Of a DNA stretch of 49,546 nucleotides, positions 24,324 through 35,008 are shown in pieces (positions within the stretch are counted from its first letter, which is position 1; each line of letters opens with the position of its first letter). The notes below the pieces were generated by a model, which searched no databases, was not told the origin of the DNA, and saw only the letters and a program-made list of their open reading frames with translations. Source of the stretch: Acidobacteriota bacterium. GTDB taxonomy: Bacteria; Acidobacteriota; Terriglobia; Acidiferrales; 2-02-FULL-67-57. Location: positions 1 to 49,546 of the forward strand of contig JACQTJ010000125.1 in assembly GCA_016210855.1 (NCBI GenBank), written 5' to 3'. The translations under genes were made by a program, and so were the position numbers.

Positions 24324-25535
24324 ATGAACGGCAACCACAAAGCGAACCGCAAACGGCGGCGGCTGATTATCTTTGGGGGTCTCGGGGCCGGGCTGGTGGC
24401 TCTGATCCTGGGCGTGGCCGTGGCGCTGCGCCCCAACCACGAGATTGACCCCTCGAAGCTCGCCAAGGTTGAGCGCGGCGACATCGCGCGGTCGGTGGTG
24501 GCGACGGGGAAGATCGAGCCGCTGGCGAAGGTCGAGGTGAAGTCGAAGGCGAGCGGCATCGTCAAAGAAATCTTTGTGGACTATGGCGACCGGGTGCGCA
24601 AGGGCCAGGTGCTCGTCGAGCTCGACAAAGAGGAGCTGAGCGCCCGCGTCCGCGAGACTCGCGCCAGCCTCCAGGCCGCTCAGGCCGCCCACCAGGCCGC
24701 CCAAGCCGCCCACGAGCGCAACCAAATAGAAGCCGAAGGCCCTGACCTGACCTTCCTCAAGTCCAGCATGGAGCGCGCCCGCCAGCTGCACAGCGAAGGC
24801 CTGATCGCCAAGGCCCTGCTTGAGGACGCCGAGAAGGCCTACCAGCTGGCGCTCAACAAGCAGATGGCCGCGCTGCGCAACGTAGCTGTCACCCGCGCCG
24901 AAATGGCCCGCGCCGAAGCCCAAGTGGCGCAGGCGCAGGCGGTACTCGAGCGCGCCGAAGAAGACCTGCGCAACTCCACCATCGTCAGCCCCATGGAGGG
25001 GGTCGTGCTCTCGCGCGACGTCGAAGTCGGCGACGCCGTGAGTTCCATTCTGGTGCTTGGCTCCCAGGCCACGCTGGTCACGACTCTAGGGGACGTCAGC
25101 GAGGTCTATGTGCTCGGCAAAGTGGACGAAGCTGACATCGGCAAGGTCTACTTGGACCAGCCCGCCCGCATCACCGTCGAGTCCTTCCCCGACAAGAAGT
25201 TCGAAGGCCAGGTGACCAAGATTTCTCCCATGGGCGTCGAGAAAGACAACGTCACCACTTTCGAAGTGCGGGTCTCCATCCACAACCCTACGGGCGAGCT
25301 CAAGGCCAATATGACCGCCAATGCCGAGATCATCTTGGAGGAGAAGAAGGGGGTCCTGCTGATCCCCGAGACCGCCGTCATCTACGACAAGGACCGCAAC
25401 ACCTCGATCGAACTTCCCGACCCCAAGGCCGAGAACGGCCGCCGCAAGGTGGCCGCCAAGATGGGCATCTCCAACGGCGTCAAGACCGAAGTGCTGGAAG
25501 GCCTCCAGGAGGGCCAGCAGGTCGTCCTGCAGTAG
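24324..25535 (+). CDS. HlyD/MacA-like efflux periplasmic adaptor subunit
   Basis: GKIEPLAKVEVKSKASGIVKEIFVDYGDRVRKGQVLVELD, coiled-coil segment, STIVSPMEGVVLSRDVEVGDAV. Confidence 0.9.
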   Translation: MNGNHKANRKRRRLIIFGGLGAGLVALILGVAVALRPNHEIDPSKLAKVERGDIARSVVATGKIEPLAKVEVKSKASGIVKEIFVDYGDRVRKGQVLVELDKEELSARVRETRASLQAAQAAHQAAQAAHERNQIEAEGPDLTFLKSSMERARQLHSEGLIAKALLEDAEKAYQLALNKQMAALRNVAVTRAEMARAEAQVAQAQAVLERAEEDLRNSTIVSPMEGVVLSRDVEVGDAVSSILVLGSQATLVTTLGDVSEVYVLGKVDEADIGKVYLDQPARITVESFPDKKFEGQVTKISPMGVEKDNVTTFEVRVSIHNPTGELKANMTANAEIILEEKKGVLLIPETAVIYDKDRNTSIELPDPKAENGRRKVAAKMGISNGVKTEVLEGLQEGQQVVLQ

Positions 25536-25554
25536 GGCGCCGAGAGCGGGAGCC

Positions 25555-26829
25555 ATGTCTTTCCGCGAACTGCTGTTTGACACCCTGCGCACCCTGCGCG
25601 CGCACAAGCTCCGCACCTTCCTCACCATGTTCGGCATTGCCTGGGGGATCATCTCCATCACTCTGATGGTGGCTGCCGGCGAGGGCTTCCGGGTCGGCCA
25701 GCAGCGCGCGGCCGAGACCTTCGGCAAGGACATCATGATCGTCTTCGCCGGCCGCACCAGCCTGCAAGCCGGCGGGCTGCGCGCCGGCCGCCGCGTGCAG
25801 TGGCTCGACACCGACCACCTGGTCATCCAGCAGGAGGCCTCTTCCTGCAAGTACGTCATGCCCGAGCTCGGCCAGGGAGGCATCCGGGTCACGAGCCGGC
25901 ACAACAACGCCTCGCTGCGCGTCACCGGCTCTCATCCCGAGTTCGCTGAAATCCGCAGCATCCCTGTGGCTGAGGGCCGCTACCCGAATTGGGACGACGA
26001 GGCCCACGCCCGCCGCGTGGCTTTTCTGGGCAGCGACGCCAAGCAACAACTCTTTGGCAGCCGCAACGCGATCGAGGAAACCATCCGCGTGGGCGACTTT
26101 CCCTACGTCATTGTCGGCGTGATGCGCGAGAAAGAGCAGGATTCAAGCTACGACGGCCAAGATGTCCAGAAAATTTTCATCCCCTTTAGCCGGGCCCGGC
26201 TCGACTTCCCCAACCCGCCTCCCTGGGACTCCCACAGCGTGGACCGGCTGCTCGTGGTCCCGGGATCCTACGAGGAGGACGAAGCCTGCAAGCAGCAGGT
26301 CCGCCGCACCTTGGGCCGGCTCCACAACTTCGACCCCAACGACAAGGAAGCCGCCAGTATCTGGGACACCATCGAAGACACCAAGGCCTTCCGACAGATG
26401 ACCGACGGGATGAAGTACTTCATGGGGGCGGTGGGGGTGACCACGCTTTTCCTGGGCGGCATTGGGGTGATGAACATCATGCTGGTGGCCGTGAAGGAGC
26501 GCACCCGCGAAATCGGGGTGCGCAAAGCCGTGGGGGCCAGCTCCCGCGTCATTCTCCGGCAGTTTTTCATCGAGACCCTGATCGTGGTGTTCGTCAGCGG
26601 CGGCCTGGGCCTGAGCTTCGCCTACGGCTTCTGCGCCCTGGTCAACAAAGTGGCGTTCAGCAAGCTCTCCCCCACCTCCTATTTCGCGGGCTTCCTGCCC
26701 ACATTAGAGTCCGGCCTGGTGGCCTTCGGCCTGCTCGGCACGGTGGCCGTGCTCGCGGCGCTCTATCCGGCCAGCCGCGCCGCCGGCGTACAGCCCATCG
26801 AAGCCCTGCGCTACGAGCCGGGAGGCTAA
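25555..26829 (+). CDS. MacB/FtsX-type ABC transporter permease (no ATPase domain)
   Basis: LRTLRAHKLRTFLTMFGIAWGIISITLM and GGIGVMNIMLVAVKERTREIGVRKAVGASS. Confidence 0.92.
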   Translation: MSFRELLFDTLRTLRAHKLRTFLTMFGIAWGIISITLMVAAGEGFRVGQQRAAETFGKDIMIVFAGRTSLQAGGLRAGRRVQWLDTDHLVIQQEASSCKYVMPELGQGGIRVTSRHNNASLRVTGSHPEFAEIRSIPVAEGRYPNWDDEAHARRVAFLGSDAKQQLFGSRNAIEETIRVGDFPYVIVGVMREKEQDSSYDGQDVQKIFIPFSRARLDFPNPPPWDSHSVDRLLVVPGSYEEDEACKQQVRRTLGRLHNFDPNDKEAASIWDTIEDTKAFRQMTDGMKYFMGAVGVTTLFLGGIGVMNIMLVAVKERTREIGVRKAVGASSRVILRQFFIETLIVVFVSGGLGLSFAYGFCALVNKVAFSKLSPTSYFAGFLPTLESGLVAFGLLGTVAVLAALYPASRAAGVQPIEALRYEPGG

Positions 26830-28083
26830 ATGTTCCGCGAAATCCTTCTCCAGGCCTGGGACGCGCTGCGCCGGCACCGCTTGCGCAGCTTCCTTACCAT
26901 GCTCGGCATCGTCTGGGGCATTGTGGCCGTGAGCCTGCTGATCGCCTACGGGAGCAGCTTCCGCGCCGTCATCTGGGACGGCTTCCAAGCCTTCGGCCGC
27001 AGCGCCGTCATCTGCTGGCCGGGGCAAACCAGCCAGCAGGCCGGGGGAGAGCGCGCTGGCAAGACGGTGCGCTTTGAGAAGGAAGACCTCGAAAACGTTC
27101 TCACCGAGACCACCCTGGTCCGTGCCGCTAGCCTCGAAACCGTGCGCTGGCTCCCCATCACTTATGGCGACCGCCTCGCTAACACCGCCATCCGCGGTGT
27201 CTATCCCGTCTACGGCGAAATCCGCAACGAAGTCCCCAGCCAGGGCCGCTGGCTCAGCATGGAAGACTTTGTCGAGCGCCGCCGAGTGGTCTTCCTTGGC
27301 GAACGCCTGCGCCGGCAGCTTTTCGGGGGCCGCCCGCCCGTGGGGGAAACGGTGCGCATTCAAGGAGTGCGCTTCACGGTCATCGGGGTCATGGACCGCA
27401 AGATGCAGTTCTCGAACTACTTCACCAGCGACGACGAGTGCGCCTTCATCCCCTACACCGCCGCCGGCGACCTCTGGAATACGCGCTACGCCAGCGTGCT
27501 GGTCTTCGCCTCCGTGGCCCCGCGCTTCGAAAAGCAGGCCATGGACCAGGTGCGGGCCATCATCGCCAAGCGCCAGCGCTTCTCCCCCACCGACCAGCGC
27601 GCCATTCACATGTTCGGCCGGGAAGAGTTCCGCCCCATCATTGATGGCATCAGCATCGGTCTACAGATCCTGCTGCTCTTCATCGGGGCCCTGACCCTGG
27701 GCATCGGCGGTGTGGGGGTAATGAACATCATGCTCGTGTCGGTAAACGAGCGCATTCGCGAGATTGGCCTGCGCCGGGCCCTGGGTGCCCGCCGCCGCCA
27801 CATCCAGGCTCAGTATCTCGCGGAGGCCCTGTTGCTGACGCTGCTCGGCGGCTTGATCGGCCTGGCACTGTCCTACCTGATCGCCACTGCCGTCGGCACT
27901 CTGCCCCTGCTCGGGCCTGCATTCGAGGACACCTCGGGCAAGCGCGACATCCACCTCCAGATCTCCCTGGGCACAGTGGTGCTCTCGACGGCAGTGCTGG
28001 TGCTCGTCGGGGTTTTGAGCGGGCTGCTGCCCGCCCTGCGTGCCTCCCGTCTCGACCCGGTGGAGGCGCTCCGCTATGAGTAA
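26830..28083 (+). CDS. MacB/FtsX-type ABC transporter permease, second copy (no ATPase domain)
   Basis: ALRRHRLRSFLTMLGIVWGIVAVSLL and GVGVMNIMLVSVNERIREIGLRRALGARRR. Confidence 0.92.
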   Translation: MFREILLQAWDALRRHRLRSFLTMLGIVWGIVAVSLLIAYGSSFRAVIWDGFQAFGRSAVICWPGQTSQQAGGERAGKTVRFEKEDLENVLTETTLVRAASLETVRWLPITYGDRLANTAIRGVYPVYGEIRNEVPSQGRWLSMEDFVERRRVVFLGERLRRQLFGGRPPVGETVRIQGVRFTVIGVMDRKMQFSNYFTSDDECAFIPYTAAGDLWNTRYASVLVFASVAPRFEKQAMDQVRAIIAKRQRFSPTDQRAIHMFGREEFRPIIDGISIGLQILLLFIGALTLGIGGVGVMNIMLVSVNERIREIGLRRALGARRRHIQAQYLAEALLLTLLGGLIGLALSYLIATAVGTLPLLGPAFEDTSGKRDIHLQISLGTVVLSTAVLVLVGVLSGLLPALRASRLDPVEALRYE

Positions 28084-28099
28084 CCTACGGGAGGATGCC

Positions 28100-29089
28100 A
28101 TGAAGGCTCTGCGCCGGACCTCAATCGTTCTGCTGGCGGCCACGCTCACTGCCGCCGGGGCTCTATCGGCTTTCGCCGAAACGGCCCGCGGCTCATTCGA
28201 GCGCACCTTGAAGGTCACGGGGGCGGTCGATCTGGAAGTGAATACAGGCTCGGGTAGCATCACGGTCCGCACCGGCGGCGCCTCGAGCGTTTACGTCAAA
28301 GGCACCATCCGGGCCAGTTCAGGGCTCTTCGGCGGCCTGGGCGACGCCCAGGAGAAGGTTCGCCAGCTGGAGGCCAACCCGCCCATTCAGCAGACCGGCA
28401 ACAGCATCCGCATCGGCGGCGTCGAAGACCGGTGGCTGCGCCAGAATGTCTCCATCAGCTACGAGCTGGTCGTCCCCGCCGACACCCGCTTGCGGGCCGA
28501 CACCGGCTCGGGCGGCGTGGACGTCGAGGGGCTCGGCGGCCCGGTGAGTGCCGACACCGGCTCGGGGAGCATCCGCATCTCCAACATTCGCGGTGAAGTG
28601 CGGGCCGATACCGGCTCCGGCGACATCGAGCTCGACTCCATTGAGGGCGACGTCTCTGTCGACACCGGCAGCGGCTTGATCCGCGCCACCGGCATCGCTG
28701 GCGGCTTTGTGGCCGACACCGGCAGCGGCAGCGTCCGCCTAGAGCAGATCGCCCCCGGCCGGGTCCAGATCGACACTGGCTCGGGGAGCGTGACAGCCAT
28801 GGGTGTACGGGGCTCGCTCACCGTGGACACTGGCAGTGGCGATATCACAGTCCAAGGAGAACCCGCCGGCGAGTGGCGGCTGGAAGCCAGCTCGGGAAGC
28901 GTCACCGTCCGTCTCCCGGCGCAGGCGGGCTTCGACCTCGATGCCCACACCGGCTCGGGCCGCATTTACACAGAGCACCCGATCACTGTCCGGGGCGCCC
29001 TGGGGCGGAATACCCTGCAGGGGAAAGTGCGGGGCGGCGGCTTCCTGCTCTTTGTGAAAACAAGCTCCGGCAATATTTACATCGAATAG
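28100..29089 (+). CDS. DUF4097-type secreted beta-repeat protein
   Basis: Signal peptide MKALRRTSIVLLAATLTAAGALSAFA followed by repeated DTGSG(x)13 units; start trimmed to 28100. Confidence 0.85.
   Translation: MKALRRTSIVLLAATLTAAGALSAFAETARGSFERTLKVTGAVDLEVNTGSGSITVRTGGASSVYVKGTIRASSGLFGGLGDAQEKVRQLEANPPIQQTGNSIRIGGVEDRWLRQNVSISYELVVPADTRLRADTGSGGVDVEGLGGPVSADTGSGSIRISNIRGEVRADTGSGDIELDSIEGDVSVDTGSGLIRATGIAGGFVADTGSGSVRLEQIAPGRVQIDTGSGSVTAMGVRGSLTVDTGSGDITVQGEPAGEWRLEASSGSVTVRLPAQAGFDLDAHTGSGRIYTEHPITVRGALGRNTLQGKVRGGGFLLFVKTSSGNIYIE
28499..28880 (+). repeat. Coding tandem repeat, period ~54 bp / 18 aa (DTGSGxhxh...)
   Basis: DTGSG recurs every 18 aa (once 19, once 21) for seven consecutive units; the first two start at nt 28499 and 28553. 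Confidence 0.9.
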
Positions 29090-29203
29090 CCCAGCAGCCA
29101 TTCTTTCTTCCTCAACTCCGCGTCCCGGCGGAAGACTGCTACAGTATAATCATCCGGTTCCCCGGTTGCAGAGTTCGAGGATTCTCCCGGTAGAGAGAGC
29201 GGG

Positions 29204-31192
29204 ATGACCGACAGGCAAAAAAAAGTTCAGCCGGCGCACGTCTCCGAGCAGCGTGACCCCGTCCGCTACGACGTCACCCTGCTCAGCGAGGACGACCTCT
29301 ACCTCTTCAATGAAGGCAGCCATTATCGGCTTTATCAAAAGCTGGGGGCCCACCCCCTGGCCACCCCGCAAGAAACGGGCACCTACTTTGCCGTCTGGGC
29401 GCCGGATGCCGAGCGCGTCTTCGTGATGGGCGACTTCAACGGCTGGAACCGCGCGAGCCATCCCCTCCGGTCGCGGGGTGCGTCCGGAATCTGGGAGGGA
29501 TTCGTCCCCGGGGTCGGCAAAGGCGCGACTTACAAGTACTACATCGAATCCCGCTACCACGGCTACCGGGTGGAGAAGGCCGACCCTTTCGCTTTCTTCG
29601 GCGAAGTCTCGCCGCGCACGGCTTCGGTGGTCTGGGCCCTGGACTACTCCTGGGGCGACGAGGCCTGGATGCGCAGCCGGCACCGGAACAATTCGCTCGA
29701 CAGCCCTATCGCCATCTACGAAGTGCATCTGGGTTCCTGGATGCGCATGCCGGAAGACCACAATCGTCCCCTCACCTACCGCGAACTGGCTCCTAAGCTC
29801 ACCGAGTACCTGCTGCGGATGGGCTTCACCCACGTCGAGTTTCTTCCGGTGATGGAGCACCCCTTCTACGGCTCCTGGGGCTACCAGGCCACTGGCTACT
29901 TCGCCCCCACCAGCCGCTATGGCACCCCGCAGGATTTCATGTACCTGATCGATTACCTGCATCAGCGCGGCCTCGGCGTCATTCTCGACTGGGTGCCTTC
30001 GCACTTCCCCGGCGACCAGCACGGTCTGGCTTACTTCGACGGCACCCAACTCTACGAGCACGCCGACCCCCGCAAGGGTCTCCACCCCGACTGGAACAGC
30101 CGCATCTTCAACTACGGCCGCAACGAAGTCCGCAGTTTCTTGATGAGTAGCGCCCTGTTCTGGCTCGGCACTTATCACGCCGACGGGCTACGGGTGGATG
30201 CCGTGGCCTCCATGCTCTACCTCGACTATTCCCGCAAGCCGGGCGAGTGGATCCCCAACCCCTACGGCGGCCGGGAAAACCTCGAGGCCATCGGCTTCCT
30301 CCAGCGCTTCAACCACGATGTCTACAAGGAGCATCCCAACATCCAGACCGCCGCGGAGGAATCCACCGCCTGTCCGATGGTCTCCCGCCCCACCCACCTA
30401 GGCGGCCTGGGCTTCGGCCTGAAGTGGGACATGGGCTGGATGCACGACACCCTCATCTACATGGCCTACGACCCCGTCTACCGCAAGTACCGCCACAACA
30501 ATCTCACTTTCCGCATGCTCTACGCCTTCACCGAAAACTTCGTGGTGCCTCTCTCCCACGACGAAGTGGTCCACGGCAAGGGCTCCCTGCTCGGCAGGAT
30601 GTCGGGAGATGACTGGCAGAAGTTCGCCAACCTGCGGCTGCTCTATGGCTACATGTACGGCCAGCCGGCCAAGAAGCTGCTCTTCATGGGCGGAGAATTC
30701 GGTCAATGGCGGGAGTGGAACCACGAAGAGAGCCTCGACTGGCACCTCCTCGAGTACCCGCCCCATGCCGGCGTCCAGCAGTGGGTGGCCGACCTGAACC
30801 GCCTCTACCACGCCGAGCCCGCCTTGCACGAGCTCGACTTCGAGCCCCACGGCTTCGAGTGGATTGACGCCAACGACGCCGACCAGAGCGTCCTGAGCTT
30901 CCTCCGCCGGGGACGAATGACCGACGACATCATCGCCGTGGTGTGCAACTTCACCCCCGTGCCCCGCTGTGACTACCGCGTGGGTGTCCCCCGCGGTGGC
31001 TTCTGGAAGGAGGTCTTGAATAGCGACGCCACACTCTACGGGGGCGGCGGCTGGGGAAACTGGGGCGGCCTGGAAGCGGATCCCATTCCTTCTCACGGCC
31101 GGCCCTACTCCCTGAACTTGACCCTGCCGGCGCTTTCCACCATCTTCCTCAAGAGCAGCAGTGTGCCCCGCGTTGACATACCCGTGGGTTGA
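29204..31192 (+). CDS. glgB: 1,4-alpha-glucan branching enzyme
   Basis: [93 protein letters not shown]. Confidence 0.97.
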   Translation: MTDRQKKVQPAHVSEQRDPVRYDVTLLSEDDLYLFNEGSHYRLYQKLGAHPLATPQETGTYFAVWAPDAERVFVMGDFNGWNRASHPLRSRGASGIWEGFVPGVGKGATYKYYIESRYHGYRVEKADPFAFFGEVSPRTASVVWALDYSWGDEAWMRSRHRNNSLDSPIAIYEVHLGSWMRMPEDHNRPLTYRELAPKLTEYLLRMGFTHVEFLPVMEHPFYGSWGYQATGYFAPTSRYGTPQDFMYLIDYLHQRGLGVILDWVPSHFPGDQHGLAYFDGTQLYEHADPRKGLHPDWNSRIFNYGRNEVRSFLMSSALFWLGTYHADGLRVDAVASMLYLDYSRKPGEWIPNPYGGRENLEAIGFLQRFNHDVYKEHPNIQTAAEESTACPMVSRPTHLGGLGFGLKWDMGWMHDTLIYMAYDPVYRKYRHNNLTFRMLYAFTENFVVPLSHDEVVHGKGSLLGRMSGDDWQKFANLRLLYGYMYGQPAKKLLFMGGEFGQWREWNHEESLDWHLLEYPPHAGVQQWVADLNRLYHAEPALHELDFEPHGFEWIDANDADQSVLSFLRRGRMTDDIIAVVCNFTPVPRCDYRVGVPRGGFWKEVLNSDATLYGGGGWGNWGGLEADPIPSHGRPYSLNLTLPALSTIFLKSSSVPRVDIPVG

Positions 31193-31275
31193 GCCTAGGG
31201 AGAGTCTAGCCCTATGCCCGCCCCAGCGGAGGGTCCCAGGGGGGAGAAGGAAGACGAGCCGTCGACGCCTCTGCC

Positions 31276-32157
31276 CTACACCAGCTCTTCTACCAGGCTT
31301 TGGAAAAGGGCTTCGTCGACGCCGAGTTTGTGGCGGACGAGGGGTCCGAGCCGGAAGGCAGGTTCGGAGTCTTCATAGGTAGGCTGCTCATCCTTGTAGA
31401 ACAGTCCCAGGGGAATGCGGTCGCCCCACTCGAAGGACTTTTCCAGGGCCGCCTGCACATCACTGGGCCGGTAGTCGGGCTCGTCTTCCAGCTTGTAGAC
31501 GCGCTGCTTGAACCAGGGATAGGTGTTGAGCTTGTTGTAGGTGACGCAGGGGCTGAAGACGTCAATGAGCGCAAAGCCTTTGTGCTGGATGCCGCCGGCA
31601 ATTAGCTCAGCCATGTGGTTCGGTTCACCGGAGAAGGCGCGGGCGACATAGGTAGCCCCAGAGACCAGCGCCAGCGCGATGGGGTTGATGGGCAGCTCGA
31701 CGTTGCCTCGGGGCGTCGATTTGGTCCGCATCTCCTTCATAGTAGTAGGCGAAGCCTGTCCGGTGGTGAGCCCGTAGACTTGGTTGTTCATCACCACATA
31801 AGTGAGGTCGAGGTTGCGGCGCATGGCGTGGATGAAGTGACCGATGCCGATGCCGTAACCGTCGCCATCGCCGCCCGTGATGACCACCGTGAGGTCGGTG
31901 TTGGCCAGCTTGATGCCGCTGGCCACCGCCACCGCCCGGCCGTGCAGCGAGTGCACGCCGTAGGCGTGGATAAACCCGGGAAGGTTCGAGGAGCAGCCAA
32001 TGCCGGAGACAATCACCAAGTCTTTGGGCGCCACCCCGACTTTGCCCGCGGCCATCTTGACGGCTTTCAAGACCCCAAAGTCGCCGCAGCCTGGACACCA
32101 GTCGGGCTCGACCGGACCCGCGTAGGTTTCGAGCGGCAGTTCAACGATAGTCGCCAT
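31276..32157 (-). CDS. korB: 2-oxoacid:ferredoxin oxidoreductase subunit beta
   Basis: WCPGCGDFGVLKAVK, SGIGCSSNLPGF, ITGGDGDGYGIGIGHFIHAMRRN (TPP site), NNQVYGLTTGQASPTT. Confidence 0.93.
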   Translation of the reverse strand: MATIVELPLETYAGPVEPDWCPGCGDFGVLKAVKMAAGKVGVAPKDLVIVSGIGCSSNLPGFIHAYGVHSLHGRAVAVASGIKLANTDLTVVITGGDGDGYGIGIGHFIHAMRRNLDLTYVVMNNQVYGLTTGQASPTTMKEMRTKSTPRGNVELPINPIALALVSGATYVARAFSGEPNHMAELIAGGIQHKGFALIDVFSPCVTYNKLNTYPWFKQRVYKLEDEPDYRPSDVQAALEKSFEWGDRIPLGLFYKDEQPTYEDSEPAFRLGPLVRHKLGVDEALFQSLVEELV

Positions 32158-32166
32158 GAAGTCCCC

Positions 32167-34146
32167 CTAGGAGGCGCCGGCTGCCGGGATGTGGGTGGCG
32201 CCGGTATTGATCCCCACGCATAACTCGCCCTGCTTCTTGCCTGAATCGCGGTGGATAATCTCGATCCGCCACACGGATTCTCCGCCGCCATCACTGTCGG
32301 CTTTTTCGATACGTCCGGGGCGCAGCTCTTCGTTCAGGTGGGTGCGGATGTAATGGTAGGCAATCTCCCGGGCTTCGGCCGGAGTGACCTCGAGCGAGCG
32401 CAGGTGGCCTTCCAGGATGGCCAGAACCTGCTCCTTGATGTAGTGGGGCTCAAAGGGCTCGCCGTCGTACTTCAAGATGCGGTCGTGCACGCCAAAGCCG
32501 GTCTCCGCCCGCAAGTGGCGGGCAAACTGGCCGGTGGCGTTGGCTTCGATGCAGATGGTGCGCTTCGAGCGGCCCAAAAGCTCGCTGACCTCGCGGGCGT
32601 GGAAAGGGAAAAGATATTTCACTTGGAGGTGGTTGGCGCGAATGCCGGCAGCGGCCAGCTGGCCGCCGGCCTCCCGGATGACCCCCTGAGTGGAGCCCCA
32701 ACCGATCAAGGTGACGTCGGCGTCGAGGGGGCCAGCCAGCTGCGGGGCGGGGAGGTCGCCCAGGGCGTGGTCCAGCTTCCTCATCCGCTTTTCCGCGATT
32801 TTGCGGCGGACCGCCGGATTGGTGAAGACGTCACTAATCACAATGCCTTCTTCGTCATGCTCGTCGGTGGCGGCGACATAGAGGGTATTGGCGGTGCCGG
32901 GCAGGGCGCGGGGGGAGACGCCCGAGGGAGTAAAGGCATAGCGCTTGTACCTGCCGTTCTCTGCGCTCCATTCGGTGACCAGCTCTCCCCTCTCGATCGG
33001 AACGGTGGCAGTTAGGGTTTCGGGCTCAATGGTCTCGGGGTGCTCGGATAGCAGCAGGTCGGAAATGATGATCACGGGAAGCTGGTATGTTTCCGCCAGA
33101 TTGAGGGCTTCCACGGCGGTGTGGAAGCAGTCCGCGGCGTTGGTAGGGGCGATGATGATTCGGGGAAAGTCGCCCTGAGAGGCGCCGAAGACCTGGTTGA
33201 GGTCAGCCTGCTCGGTCTTGGTGGGGATGCCGGTGGAAGGCCCGCCGCGCTGGACTTCGATAATGACCACCGGGGCTTCGATCATTCCCGCCTGGCCGAT
33301 GGCTTCGGTCATGAGGGCGAAGCCGCCCCCCGAGGTGCCGCACAGGGCGCGCACGCCAGCCAGCCCGGCCCCGATGGCCATGTTGACCACGGCCAACTCA
33401 TCTTCGCATTGCTTGACCACCACTCCGCAGCGCTCTGCGTGTGCCGCCATCCAATGCAGGATAGAGGAGGCAGGGGTCATCGGATAGGCCGAATAGAACT
33501 TGCACCCGCCGGCCACGGCCCCCAGCGAGAAGGCTTCATTTCCGGTGATGAAGGGGCGACGCTTCCGAGAGAAGCTCCACTGGCAGCCGAGAGGCACAAA
33601 GCGGTCGCGGGCGTAGTCGTAGCCAGCGCGGGCCAGGCCGACGTTTTGCTCCACGACAGGTTTGCCCTTGTAGGCGAAAGTGTCCGTGAGAACGCCGGCG
33701 GCGATTTCGAAATCGAGTCCCAGCAAAAAGAGCAAGGCCCCCAGGGCCACGGTGTTCTGCATCACTGGCTGGATGCGCCCGAAGCTTCGGGTCAACTCGG
33801 TGATGGGCAGGGGAACGGTAATGACCCTGTCGCGCAGAGGAATGTTTGCCCGCAGCTTGTCAGCGTTGAAGAGGACGACGCCGCCGGGTTCCACCTCCGG
33901 GGCGTGACGCTCGATAGAGTCTTGATTCAGGGCGATGAGGGCGCTTAGGTGGTCGCCGTGTGACTCCACCTTCTCCTGGCCCAGGCGGATTCGCAGCCAA
34001 ATGTGGCCCCCCCGGATGACTGACTGATAGCTGTTGTACGCATACACATACAACCCTAGCCGGGCCGCAGTTCTGGCCAGGGTGTCGCCGGTCTTGTCCA
34101 GCCCATCACCGGCAGCGCCCCCGATTCCAATGGTAATGTCAGTCAC
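32167..34146 (-). CDS. korA: 2-oxoacid:acceptor oxidoreductase subunit alpha (gamma-alpha fused)
   Basis: IGIGGAAGDGLDKTGDTLAR N-terminal gamma domain; GNEAFSLGAVAGGCKFYSAYPMTPASSILHWMA; adjacent to korB. Confidence 0.93.
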   Translation of the reverse strand: MTDITIGIGGAAGDGLDKTGDTLARTAARLGLYVYAYNSYQSVIRGGHIWLRIRLGQEKVESHGDHLSALIALNQDSIERHAPEVEPGGVVLFNADKLRANIPLRDRVITVPLPITELTRSFGRIQPVMQNTVALGALLFLLGLDFEIAAGVLTDTFAYKGKPVVEQNVGLARAGYDYARDRFVPLGCQWSFSRKRRPFITGNEAFSLGAVAGGCKFYSAYPMTPASSILHWMAAHAERCGVVVKQCEDELAVVNMAIGAGLAGVRALCGTSGGGFALMTEAIGQAGMIEAPVVIIEVQRGGPSTGIPTKTEQADLNQVFGASQGDFPRIIIAPTNAADCFHTAVEALNLAETYQLPVIIISDLLLSEHPETIEPETLTATVPIERGELVTEWSAENGRYKRYAFTPSGVSPRALPGTANTLYVAATDEHDEEGIVISDVFTNPAVRRKIAEKRMRKLDHALGDLPAPQLAGPLDADVTLIGWGSTQGVIREAGGQLAAAGIRANHLQVKYLFPFHAREVSELLGRSKRTICIEANATGQFARHLRAETGFGVHDRILKYDGEPFEPHYIKEQVLAILEGHLRSLEVTPAEAREIAYHYIRTHLNEELRPGRIEKADSDGGGESVWRIEIIHRDSGKKQGELCVGINTGATHIPAAGAS

Positions 34147-34319
34147 AGCGACATCCCCAGAGCCGGGTTAAAATTGGCAAGAGCCCGGGCGCAAATCGCC
34201 TTTGGCTCTCCCTGTGGAGACTAAGAACACTGGCCCTCCCCTGGTCGGACCGGCAACGCCCAAGCCAGCATTAAACTCCGCTGCAGCGCCAGTGTCAAGC
34301 AACCGTTCTGCGTTGCCGC

Positions 34320-34649
34320 TCAGGAGGCCAGGACCTCTTTTTTGGTCAACTCCACAATGAGTTCATCCAGTCGTTTGCGATTCGCATCGGTGATCGAGGT
34401 GAATTCGATGCCCACGCCGCCCTGGGATTCGCAGAAGCGAACCACGCCCTCCGCTTCAAAAGGGTGAGCGGCCGCGATCTTGATGTGAACCGGTGTATTC
34501 ACCAACAGGTCTGCGGCGTTGACAAACAGGCCACCGGCGCTGAGGTTACCTATGGGCTCCCGGATGCGAATGGTCTTGTTCTGCCCGCGGAGTTCCACGG
34601 GGTTGCCGAGCGCTATGCGGGGAAAACTGCGAATGCTTGGCCCCTCCAT
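34320..34649 (-). CDS. PilZ domain-like protein
   Basis: FPRIALGNPVELR...GNLSAGGLFVNAADLLVNTPVHIKI...GVGIEFTSI; PilZ-like RxxxR/SxGG pattern, first motif weak. Confidence 0.7.
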   Translation of the reverse strand: MEGPSIRSFPRIALGNPVELRGQNKTIRIREPIGNLSAGGLFVNAADLLVNTPVHIKIAAAHPFEAEGVVRFCESQGGVGIEFTSITDANRKRLDELIVELTKKEVLAS

Positions 34650-34859
34650 CGAATGCTCTCCTTTCTGGCTGCAACCCTCGCTGGGGGGCAAAAGCCACCC
34701 ACCGACGCTGCGAGGCCTGGCCACGTGAGCCCGGGCTGGAGATGGTGGAGGCTGGCTGAATCTTACTACAAGAGAGCCCGCTGGCCAGCAGGAGTTTTGG
34801 TATCAAAAGGAGACAAGAAGCCCTTCGACCCAGTTTTTCAGGCAGCCAAAACAGGGGAG

Positions 34860-34936
34860 TGGCGCGCCCGGAGGGACTCGAACCCCCGACCTTCTGGTTC
34901 GTAGCCAGACGCTCTATCCAACTGAGCTACGGGCGC
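34860..34936 (-). tRNA. tRNA-Arg(ACG), CCA encoded
   Basis: GCGCCCGTAGCTCAGTTGGATAGAGCGTCTGGCTACGAACCAGAAGGTCGGGGGTTCGAGTCCCTCCGGGCGCGCCA; full cloverleaf, anticodon ACG. Confidence 0.97.
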
Positions 34937-35008
34937 GACGGGTGAAATTCATTGTAGAGGGGCCTCCCCGGAGTGTCAATGCAGCGGCCCGGGGACAAAG
35001 CCCAGAAG

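Noticed and set aside
29145-29150. TATAAT upstream of glgB as a promoter
   Set aside because: Perfect -10 hexamer but no recognisable -35 at the proper distance; too weak to list.
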